Assembly (NCBI GenBank): GCA_015486895.1
Contig: WFQT01000164.1
Coordinates: forward strand, 1 to 9,516
Direction of reading: 5' to 3'
Origin: Anaerolineae bacterium
GTDB lineage: Bacteria > Chloroflexota > Anaerolineae > JAADDB01
Length of the DNA: 9,516 nt
Program-made: the position numbers and the translations under genes
Part shown: positions 1 to 5,464 of the stretch, one piece after another
Numbering within the stretch: the first letter of the stretch is position 1
Layout: each line of letters opens with the position of its first letter
The notes under the pieces: generated by a model
Database searches by the model: none
What the model saw: the letters and a program-made list of their open reading frames with translations, nothing else
What the model was told of the DNA's origin: nothing

Positions 1-1
1 G

Positions 2-562
2 GATGGTCTCCGTTTCCGGCATGAAAGTCATGTTGTAACGGCCAAACCGGCGGCTCTTTGGGAATACTTTGCTTAAGCCGGTCAGGCGGTAAAAGGACAC
101 TTCTGGCGACGGGAAGCTGCGTCGGCAGGCTAAGTCAAGGCTGCCGTCCGGGCGCACCAAACGGGGGCCGGCAGCACCTGCTTTTGGATGCGTTTCCATA
201 AAGGCGACCATTTCTTTCAGACTGTTGGGTGGGAGAACTGTGTCTGGGTTGAGCAAAATGGCGTAACGGGGAAGCTGCCCCGGCGGCCTGTCGGGCGCTT
301 CGCCGGCGTCGGGAAACCCAAACCAACGTAGACCCTGGTTGTTGGCTTTGGGATAGCCGATGTTTTTATCGTTGGCGATCAGGTGGATAGCAGGGAATTG
401 CTCCCGTAACATGGTAACGCTGTCGTCTGGTGAGTCATTGTCTATGACACAGACGCGGACTTTCAAGCCGTGCCTGGCTGCCTCTAAGGAATTAAGGCAT
501 TCCCTTAGGAGCTTTTCGGTGTTATAATTGACAATAACGATGGCTAAGTCAAGTGATTCCAT
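2..562 (-). CDS. Family 2 glycosyltransferase (WbbL/rhamnosyltransferase-like), C-terminus beyond window
   Basis: This open frame of 187 codons runs off the left edge, so the C-terminus is missing. It should transfer a sugar from a nucleotide-sugar donor to a cell-envelope or exopolysaccharide acceptor on the cytoplasmic side. The start has the GT-A signature: a hydrophobic strand ending in VNYNT (residues 11-15), the nucleotide-binding DNDSPDDS (41-48), NIGYPKANNQG (67-77) and the LLNPDT metal/donor motif (103-108). RLVRPDGS (134-141) and RRSFPSP (147-153) are typical of the COG1216 group. Residues about 82-99 form a Pro/Gly-rich insertion just before the LLNPDT strand. ATG at 562 is the first possible start after an in-frame TAA at 589-587. 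There is no Shine-Dalgarno sequence, and a promoter ends only 7 bases upstream. The family is clear; donor and acceptor cannot be told. Confidence 0.9.
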   Translation of the reverse strand, partial: MESLDLAIVIVNYNTEKLLRECLNSLEAARHGLKVRVCVIDNDSPDDSVTMLREQFPAIHLIANDKNIGYPKANNQGLRWFGFPDAGEAPDRPPGQLPRYAILLNPDTVLPPNSLKEMVAFMETHPKAGAAGPRLVRPDGSLDLACRRSFPSPEVSFYRLTGLSKVFPKSRRFGRYNMTFMPETETI

Positions 563-569
563 GAATGAG

Positions 570-598
570 ATTTTATCACAAGGGGCTTAAGGGGACAA
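570..598 (-). promoter_or_regulatory. Candidate promoter of the left-edge glycosyltransferase (leaderless)
   Basis: Read on the minus strand, TTGTCC (598-593) is followed by 17 bases and then TAAAAT (575-570). The -10 box ends 7 bases before the ATG at 562, so transcription would begin at or within a base of the start codon. The intervening TCTCATTC has no ribosome binding site. The -35 match is 4 of 6 and the -10 match 5 of 6. This is inferred from sequence only. Confidence 0.45.
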
Positions 599-607
599 CA
601 AGCCCTT
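581..607. promoter_or_regulatory. Inverted repeat in the divergent intergenic region (possible operator)
   Basis: AGGGGCTT (581-588) and AAGCCCTT (600-607) form an 8-base inverted repeat (one G-T pair) around 11 bases. It lies in the 66-base gap between the divergent glycosyltransferase and hydrolase genes. Its centre covers the candidate -35 box of the minus-strand gene, so a bound dimeric regulator could affect both directions. It could also be a weak hairpin in the hydrolase leader. Confidence 0.3.
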
Positions 608-628
608 AGTAGAAGGGAAGGTCGGTAA

Positions 629-1420
629 ATGCGGGTGAAAGTTGGGGACGTTTACCTCAATTTCGTTGTAGAAGGAGAAGAGGGGATACCGTTGCTCCTG
701 GTGCATGGTTTTCCTTTCGATCATACGATGTGGCGGGCGCAGTTGTCGGGGTTGGCGGATCATTTTCGCATGATTGCTCCGGACTTGCGTGGTTTTGGGG
801 AAAGTGATGCTCCGGAGGGCGGCTACAGCATGGACCGCTTTGCGGATGACCTGGCCGGGCTTTTGGATGTTTTGGGCGTGGAAAAGGTGGTGTTAGTGGG
901 GCTTTCCATGGGTGGCTATATCGCTTTCGCTTTCCAACGACGCCACCCAGAGCGGTTGTCCGGATTAGTTTTGGTGGATACGCAAGCCACAGCGGACACA
1001 CTGGAAGGTCGGGAAGGGCGTTTTGCGGCTATTGAGAAGGTGCGCCGGCAGGGCGTAGAAAGCATTGTGGACGGCCTATTACCCAAGCTCTTTGCACCAA
1101 TGACTTTGCTCCAGAAGCCGATTGCGGTGCGTTCGCTGCGGGAGATGATGGCGCGACAGCCGGCGAACGGCGTGATCGGTGCTTTGGAAGCGATGGCTGG
1201 CCGGCCTGATTCGACACCGGGTTTGGAGGGTATCACTTGTAAGTCGTTGGTTGTCGTGGGTCAGGAGGACGCATTAACTCCACCGGCAAAAGCGGAAGCT
1301 ATGGCGAGCGCCATAAAGGCTGCTCGTTTGCAGATTGTGCCGGGCGCTGGCCATCTGGTGCCGATAGAAGCTCCTGAGGCTTTTAATAACCTTTTGCACA
1401 ATGGCGTTTCTGTGTTTTAG
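629..1420 (+). CDS. Alpha/beta hydrolase fold protein
   Basis: A 263-residue cytoplasmic alpha/beta hydrolase with no signal peptide. The catalytic triad is visible: nucleophile Ser93 in GLSMGGY (91-97), acid Asp214 in GQEDALTPP (211-219) and His242 in GAGHLVPIEAP (239-249). The oxyanion-hole segment HGFPFDHTMW is at 26-35 and the strand-loop APDLRGFGESD at 50-60. Residues about 120-195 form the helical cap that sets substrate choice. The length is typical of the esterase / 3-oxoadipate enol-lactonase / non-heme haloperoxidase-like group. Esterase, lactonase and C-C hydrolase activity cannot be separated from sequence. The start is supported by a purine-rich AGAAGGGAAGG (611-621) about 7 bases upstream. 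The gene stands alone, divergent from the left glycosyltransferase and convergent with the next one, so context gives no substrate clue. Confidence 0.92.
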   Translation: MRVKVGDVYLNFVVEGEEGIPLLLVHGFPFDHTMWRAQLSGLADHFRMIAPDLRGFGESDAPEGGYSMDRFADDLAGLLDVLGVEKVVLVGLSMGGYIAFAFQRRHPERLSGLVLVDTQATADTLEGREGRFAAIEKVRRQGVESIVDGLLPKLFAPMTLLQKPIAVRSLREMMARQPANGVIGALEAMAGRPDSTPGLEGITCKSLVVVGQEDALTPPAKAEAMASAIKAARLQIVPGAGHLVPIEAPEAFNNLLHNGVSVF

Positions 1421-1529
1421 CCACAGATTTTCATAGAATCTTAGCCTGGCCGAGCCAGGATCAAAAAAAGCTAACCACAGATTACGGGATTACACAGATT
1501 AGATAAACAAAAAATCGGTGTAATCCGTT
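1421..1529. repeat. Convergent spacer with ACAGATT-type repeats and an inverted repeat
   Basis: The spacer between two convergent genes holds CCACAGATTTT (1421-1431) and CCACAGATTACGGGATTACACAGATT-type sequence (1475-1500). Arm 1484-1500 (ACGGGATTACACAGATT) pairs with arm 1513-1528 (AATCGGTGTAATCCGT), with one bulged G and one mismatch around a 12-base A-rich loop. For the plus strand the second arm is followed by TTTT, so it may end hydrolase transcription. A second hairpin, CCTGGC-CGA-GCCAGG (1445-1459), lies upstream. Related CACAGATT words recur at 6776-6839 and 8692-8699, which suggests a dispersed intergenic repeat. Confidence 0.55.
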
Positions 1530-1531
1530 TT
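1484..1531 (+). terminator. Candidate terminator downstream of the hydrolase gene
   Basis: An imperfect stem of about 15 base pairs is followed by TTTT (1528-1531). The U-tract is short and the stem is not very GC-rich, so it is a weak intrinsic terminator at best. It overlaps the stop codon of the convergent glycosyltransferase. Its position between convergent genes supports the role, but the structure may simply reflect repeat sequence. Confidence 0.35.
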
Positions 1532-2582
1532 AAATGACTTTGCCGCCGGAACTGCCTTGTATGCCCTCAGGCAAACCTTGTCGCCAGTGTATTTCTGGCT
1601 GCCGGCGATGTTGCCATCGCCAGTATAATCCTGCTGGGTAGCCGAGCATTTTAGCTATGTCGCCGGCCACCCGGATGATTGGTACCCAGAAGGCTGCAAT
1701 GATATTTGTACGTTGGTTGTACGTTTTCCCCAACTCCTGTAACCTGAGCCAGGGGCGGTGCAGATAGAGCCCACCTCCAATGACCAGCAGAACGGCGGCC
1801 CAGATGGTGTGAAATACCCCGTAGAGCAAGAGGGGAAGGGCGATAAAGTAGGTTACATAACGAATGAGATGCCTCTGCCGCCAGAGATCCGCTTTACCGT
1901 CGCCACGGGCGTAATGGTAATACTGGCGGGCGAATTGACGCAAGTTCCGCCGGGGCCGGAAGTGAACGACAGCTTCTGGCACCCAGTGAATTTCCCGACA
2001 CACTGCCCATAGCCGGAAGTTGAAAAGCAGGTCTTCGCAATAATCCAGCCAGGTGGGATAGCCGCCGCTGGCCTCCCACGCTGCGCGTGTGAAAGCCACG
2101 GAACGACTGGAAGGGAGGAATGTCTCGGGGTTAACCTCTCTAGCTAAAGGCAATGTTGTGGCCCCTAATGCCAGCTCGAAAGCGTTATGAGGATCTGCCT
2201 GGAAAAAGCCGGCCACTGCCTCCGGCTGGGTTTCCCGGCCGGCTAATGGCGCTGTGAGCTTCTCCAGCCAGTCCGGCTCTAAGCGCACCCCGGCGTCGGT
2301 GACCGCGATGATGGCCCCGTTGCTGGCATTGATGGCGATGTTCCGGCCCTGACTGATGTTTGCTCCCGGCGCTACAATGACCTTTAGTGGCAGATGCTCT
2401 TGATACTGCTTGATTTGGGATAGGGTATCATCTTGCGAGCCTCCATCTACGATAATGACTTCAGCCGGTGGCCTAGTTTGTGCGCCGAGGGAATCCAAAA
2501 GCTCGCGAATGGCGGTCCCTTCATTGAAGACGGTAATAGCTAAGGACAGAGAAGATTGTTGTTGCCCAGATTTTGGATGCAT
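1530..2582 (-). CDS. Membrane-anchored family 2 glycosyltransferase
   Basis: A 350-residue GT2 enzyme predicted to build a polysaccharide or glycolipid at the inner face of the membrane. After a polar N-terminus come SLAITVFNEG (13-22), EVIIVDGGSQDDT (41-53), NISQGRNIAI (75-84) and TDAGVRLEPDW (95-105), where DAG replaces the usual DxD-like motif. GGYP (173-176) and YCEDLLFNFRL (181-191), with a catalytic-type Glu-Asp pair, follow. Residues about 240-275 form one or two hydrophobic segments, and a weaker one lies at 294-314, so the C-terminus is probably membrane-embedded. The start at 2582 is chosen over an in-frame ATG at 2651. It has GGAG 6 bases upstream, and a near-consensus promoter ends just before it, whereas 2651 lies upstream of that promoter's -35 box. 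Substrates are unknown. The gene is a single-gene transcription unit. Confidence 0.9.
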   Translation of the reverse strand: MHPKSGQQQSSLSLAITVFNEGTAIRELLDSLGAQTRPPAEVIIVDGGSQDDTLSQIKQYQEHLPLKVIVAPGANISQGRNIAINASNGAIIAVTDAGVRLEPDWLEKLTAPLAGRETQPEAVAGFFQADPHNAFELALGATTLPLAREVNPETFLPSSRSVAFTRAAWEASGGYPTWLDYCEDLLFNFRLWAVCREIHWVPEAVVHFRPRRNLRQFARQYYHYARGDGKADLWRQRHLIRYVTYFIALPLLLYGVFHTIWAAVLLVIGGGLYLHRPWLRLQELGKTYNQRTNIIAAFWVPIIRVAGDIAKMLGYPAGLYWRWQHRRQPEIHWRQGLPEGIQGSSGGKVI

Positions 2583-2612
2583 GTTTTGCTCCGTTGGGGT
2601 TAGCTTGGGGCC

Positions 2613-2641
2613 ATTATAATGAATTTTTCCTCTATTGCCAA
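2613..2641 (-). promoter_or_regulatory. Sigma-70-type promoter of the membrane glycosyltransferase
   Basis: On the minus strand, TTGGCA (2641-2636) is followed by exactly 17 bases and then a perfect TATAAT (2618-2613). That is 11 of 12 consensus bases with optimal spacing. The expected transcription start near 2606 leaves a leader of about 24 bases containing GGAG just before the ATG at 2582. This is the strongest promoter in the window and it settles the start codon. Confidence 0.8.
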
Positions 2642-2954
2642 GGACTTGCATGAAGATGAGTGTTAAGATAGCGGCTATTTTCCCTGTTGGGGGTGTGCTG
2701 ACAATCTATAAAAGAACGGTTAGGGAAAGAGAGCTTGAGTGGGAGATGGGGTTTTTCGTGTAGTCAAATAACTACCCACAAACAACATCACTACACAACA
2801 CACCAGCAAAACAACAACCCCTAACACACGTCTCAGCGCTCTACAGCCAGCCCCTGCCCGGCCTCTCCTAACTTTAACAGATATCCTCTCAATGACTTAG
2901 AGTAGTGCAAGTCTGGCTGTTTATTTAGCCCTTTCCTTTCCTTTCCTCTCTCAC
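2642..2954. other. Long divergent spacer, no gene seen: G-poor CA-rich tract and pyrimidine tract
   Basis: No credible coding region was found here. The left part (about 2720-2757) is G-rich on the plus strand. From 2765 to 2829 it becomes almost free of G and rich in C and A. It then turns pyrimidine-rich, ending in three CTTTC units (2931-2945) and CTCTCTC. A small palindrome, ATAGCGGCTAT, is at 2668-2678, and a weak hairpin, GTAGT-CAAATA-ACTAC, at 2760-2775. A minus-strand open frame over 2833-3213 lacks family features and overlaps the ATPase gene, so it is not called. The function is unknown; an untranslated leader or small RNA is possible. Confidence 0.5.
2931..2945 (+). repeat. Pentanucleotide tandem repeat (CTTTC)x3
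   Basis: Three perfect CTTTC units run into CTCTCTC (2945-2951), about 30 bases upstream of the first extended -10 box of the ATPase operon. Short repeats so close to a promoter can change length by slippage, but three units is a low number. Confidence 0.5.
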
Positions 2955-3009
2955 GATGATACCAGTCCAAACCACCTATGGTATAATTTAGCGAGAAGTG
3001 GTATGATTT
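2955..3009 (+). promoter_or_regulatory. Tandem extended -10 promoters with a repeated TGGTAT operator-like motif
   Basis: TGGTATAATTT (2979-2989) and TGGTATGATTT (2999-3009) repeat with a 20-base period. Each reads as an extended -10 box (TGn-TATAAT and TGn-TATGAT). No good -35 box is seen, as is common with extended -10 promoters. Upstream, GATGATACCA (2955-2964) is the same motif inverted, giving ATACCA-N14-TGGTAT across the promoter. The layout suits a repressor covering the -10 boxes. Transcripts would start near 2994 or 3014, leaving leaders of about 60 or 40 bases before the ATPase start. Confidence 0.55.
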
Positions 3010-3054
3010 CTCACAAAATAGACAGATAATTAATTGTAATAGGGAGGTATTCCA

Positions 3055-4389
3055 ATGTCCTCTCGGCCTAATCCATACATTACCGGCAACTGGGTCAGCG
3101 GTTCCAGTTTTTATGGCCGGGAACTGCTTCTGAATGAGATACTTCAAGGTTCCAACAATGCCATCTGGGTTGTCGGGAATAGCCGTAGTGGCAAGACATC
3201 CCTTCTGCGACAAGTAGAGCGGCTCGCTAACCTGAGCGTACGCTGGGCACCTCTGTATTGGGACCTGGCCGGTGTAGAAAATGGTGAAACGCTAAGCAGA
3301 GAACTACAAACCGCCTTAGAAGAACAAGCTGAGCGATTCGCTTTGAACGACATCGACGTTGGCTCTCTAAGTGGCGTCGACCCTTTCGTTGCTTTACGCG
3401 CCGTTCGCCAAGCAATTAACGACCATTACCGGCGTTTCCTCTTACTTCTGGACCACGGTGAAGCCTTGCTGTCTTTAGCCGACAATGATCAGCCAGCCCT
3501 GCTGCAATTGCATAAGTTTATCCTCGGCGATGAGCAGACGCGAACCATCCTGACAGCAGGCAAATCGTTGAGCCGCATTAATACCCTGACAAAGTATTGG
3601 CCCAGCACCTCATTTTTGCATAACTTCAGCGCTCGCTATCTGGGACCACTGACTCCACCGGCGCTAAAAGGGCTCATTCATCAGGAAAAGCTGCCACGCC
3701 CGGTGAACGTGTCCGATCAACAAGTGCGCATCATTCAGCAAGCCAGTGGCAGTCATCCCTTTCTGGTCCAATATCTGTGCCAGCGCCTTTTTCGCGGGGA
3801 AGCCGGTACTTTGCAGCCAGTACAAAAAGAAGAAGAGATACGCATTGACATTTTCCTGGCGACATATTTTGAGAGTCATTACAAGCAATTGACCTCAGCC
3901 GAGCAAGAAGTCTTTACTCTGGTTTATGAAAATGCCCCCATTCAGGAGTCAGAATTGCTCTCAGAACTTAGCGATTTGCCCGGCGCCCGTTGGCTATTGG
4001 AGTCCCTGCATCAGTTAGGTTACCTGCAACACACTGAGGATGGGTTCCAAATAAACGGCAGCCTTTGGCGTCGGTGGCTTTCCCTGCGGGAGAGCTTCCA
4101 AATTGATCAGCAGGATGGTAGCAAAAGCAATATCTCGATAGTTCCTTTTACCGTAGACCGGCGACAGAAGGTGGCCATTTTGCGTGCCCAGTTGCAGCAA
4201 GCCCAAAAGGATTTAGGCCGCTTAGAATTACAGCGAGCATATTTCGGGCTGACGCCGCCACTACCGCTTCTAAACGAGATCGAGGAAATTGAGGCCAAAA
4301 TCAGTGCTTTGGAGGAAGCGCTTGCCCAGTTGACGGCTGTTGCACTGCCCGGCCCGACATCGACATTAAAGCAAGTCTCAATGGAGTGA
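3055..4389 (+). CDS. STAND/AAA-type ATPase with winged helix and C-terminal coiled coil
   Basis: A 444-residue soluble P-loop NTPase. The N-terminus has the NPYITGN (6-12) and FYGRE (19-23) box that precedes the P-loop in many STAND and related signal-transducing ATPases. Walker A is GNSRSGKT (41-48, Lys47). Walker B is FLLLLDHGEAL (128-138, Asp133 and Glu136). A sensor-1-like strand, TILTAGKS, is at 164-171. Residues about 277-345 look like a winged helix. The tail (about 370-428) is an amphipathic coiled coil interrupted by YFGLTPPLPLLNEIEEIE (396-413). From memory, similar YG-x-P-x-L-NEIE segments occur in bacterial STAND, TIR and CHAT-type proteins, where they may connect sensor to effector; this is not verified. 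No repeat sensor or enzymatic effector domain is present. The start is supported by AGGGAGGT (3041-3048), 6 bases upstream. It probably heads a three-gene operon. Its role is unknown: regulator, conflict-system adaptor, or general switch. Confidence 0.85.
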   Translation: MSSRPNPYITGNWVSGSSFYGRELLLNEILQGSNNAIWVVGNSRSGKTSLLRQVERLANLSVRWAPLYWDLAGVENGETLSRELQTALEEQAERFALNDIDVGSLSGVDPFVALRAVRQAINDHYRRFLLLLDHGEALLSLADNDQPALLQLHKFILGDEQTRTILTAGKSLSRINTLTKYWPSTSFLHNFSARYLGPLTPPALKGLIHQEKLPRPVNVSDQQVRIIQQASGSHPFLVQYLCQRLFRGEAGTLQPVQKEEEIRIDIFLATYFESHYKQLTSAEQEVFTLVYENAPIQESELLSELSDLPGARWLLESLHQLGYLQHTEDGFQINGSLWRRWLSLRESFQIDQQDGSKSNISIVPFTVDRRQKVAILRAQLQQAQKDLGRLELQRAYFGLTPPLPLLNEIEEIEAKISALEEALAQLTAVALPGPTSTLKQVSME

Positions 4390-4455
4390 TGAATGGTGGT
4401 ATCATTAATTGGCGGCTCTCGATTTCAGAGCCATGAGCAGGTCAAGGAGGACATT
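4390..4455 (+). promoter_or_regulatory. Intercistronic leader with hairpin and strong ribosome binding site
   Basis: This 66-base gap separates the ATPase stop from the PLP-enzyme start. It holds TGGTATCATT (4397-4406), whose first nine bases complement 2956-2964 upstream of the operon. It also holds a hairpin, GGCTCT-CGATTTC-AGAGCC (4414-4432). The ribosome binding site AAGGAGG (4444-4450) is 5 bases from the ATG at 4456. A 15-codon frame starts at an ATG overlapping the ATPase stop (ATGA at 4389-4392) and ends at 4436; it has no family and may be chance. The hairpin could tune translation or mRNA stability between the two genes. Confidence 0.4.
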
Positions 4456-5457
4456 ATGACATTACCATACGTATTTTCGCAGTTAGACCATATTGAATTG
4501 GGCTTCTTTCCCACACCGCTGCACTCTCTTCCCCGGCTGACCCAGGCATTAAACGGCCCAAACATTTTCATTAAGAGGGACGATCAAACCGGTTTGGCCA
4601 CGGGGGGCAACAAAACACGCAAACTGGAATATCTTATCGGCCAAGCGTTGGCGCAGGGTGCCGACACCGTGCTCACCGCCGGGGCAGTGCAGTCTAATCA
4701 TTGTCGGCAGACCGCTGCTGCGGCTGCTCGGGCCGGCTTGCAGTGCCATTTAGTCCTGCGGGGCGAACGACCAAGTCTTATAACTGGCAACACATTGTTG
4801 GATCAGCTCGTAGGCGCTAAAATTCACTTGGTGGCCCCGAAGACGGATATGCTCACAGCACTGGAAGAGCTTGCTTTAACGTTAAAAACCGAAGGCCATC
4901 ACCCATACGTGATTCCCTATGGCGGCTCTAACAGCATTGGGGCAGCAGCTTATGCCGCCGCTATGTTCGAGTTGCAAGACCAGCTTCAAGAGATGGATCT
5001 GCGCATCGACTACATAGTTTTTGCATCCAGCTCCGGAGGCACACAAAGTGGCCTGGTAGTGGGGGCGGAAATGACCGGCTTTGAGGGACATATCCTTGGC
5101 ATCAGTGTGGACAAGAAAGCAGGCGCATTACAATCTTTAGTCGCCGACATTGCTAACGGAACCGCTGACCTGCTGGACGTTCCCCGGATTTTCAACCCGC
5201 GGGATATCCTCGTCAATGATAACTACATTGGTGGCGGCTATGGTGTCATGAGCCAAGTGGAGCTCAATGCCATGCGACAGGTTGCCCGCTTTGAGGGCGT
5301 GCTGGTAGATCCAGTATACACAGGCCGTGCTTTTGCAGGGCTGATTGATCTGGTGCAACAAAAGTATTTCAAGCGGGACGAAAATGTGCTGTTCTGGCAC
5401 ACGGGCGGCACTTCCGGTATCTTCGGTTATGCCCAACGCATCGCTGAGTTGAGCTGA
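4456..5457 (+). CDS. dcyD: D-cysteine desulfhydrase (PLP-dependent, ACC-deaminase family)
   Basis: A 333-residue fold-type II PLP enzyme, close to the length of E. coli DcyD. It likely converts D-cysteine to pyruvate, sulfide and ammonia in the cytoplasm. Seen: FIKRDD (38-43), GGNKTRKLEYL (50-60) with the PLP lysine at Lys53, AGAVQSNHCRQTAA (75-88), the phosphate-binding SSSGGTQSG (191-199), DPVYTGRAFAGLID (285-298) and HTGG (315-318). In ACC deaminase the positions of Thr289 and Thr316 are expected to be Glu and Leu (Glu295 and Leu322 in the Pseudomonas enzyme). Both threonines here favour D-cysteine desulfhydrase. Activity on related D-amino acids or beta-chloro-D-alanine remains possible. 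An in-frame ATG at 4393 is rejected: its extra 21 residues do not match the family, and 4456 has AAGGAGG at ideal spacing. The next gene follows 7 bases later, so cotranscription is likely. Confidence 0.9.
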   Translation: MTLPYVFSQLDHIELGFFPTPLHSLPRLTQALNGPNIFIKRDDQTGLATGGNKTRKLEYLIGQALAQGADTVLTAGAVQSNHCRQTAAAAARAGLQCHLVLRGERPSLITGNTLLDQLVGAKIHLVAPKTDMLTALEELALTLKTEGHHPYVIPYGGSNSIGAAAYAAAMFELQDQLQEMDLRIDYIVFASSSGGTQSGLVVGAEMTGFEGHILGISVDKKAGALQSLVADIANGTADLLDVPRIFNPRDILVNDNYIGGGYGVMSQVELNAMRQVARFEGVLVDPVYTGRAFAGLIDLVQQKYFKRDENVLFWHTGGTSGIFGYAQRIAELS

Positions 5458-5464
5458 AGCTACT

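Noticed and set aside
657..1001. Minus-strand open frame of 114 codons
   Set aside because: It lies antisense within the hydrolase, whose catalytic motifs are intact; the translation is of low complexity and has no family features.
1443..1469. CCTGGC/GCCAGG hairpin as an intrinsic terminator of the hydrolase
   Set aside because: It is followed on the plus strand by A residues, not T, and on the minus strand there is no T-run after the stem.
2931..2951. CTTTC repeats as a CRISPR or phase-variation array
   Set aside because: Only three short units with no spacers, too few to claim either.
2833..3213. Minus-strand open frame of 126 codons over the ATPase promoter
   Set aside because: It overlaps the well-supported ATPase gene and its promoter, has no family features, and has no convincing ribosome site.
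4393..4455. 21-residue N-terminal extension of the D-cysteine desulfhydrase
   Set aside because: It has no match to the family start and no ribosome site, whereas 4456 has AAGGAGG at ideal spacing.
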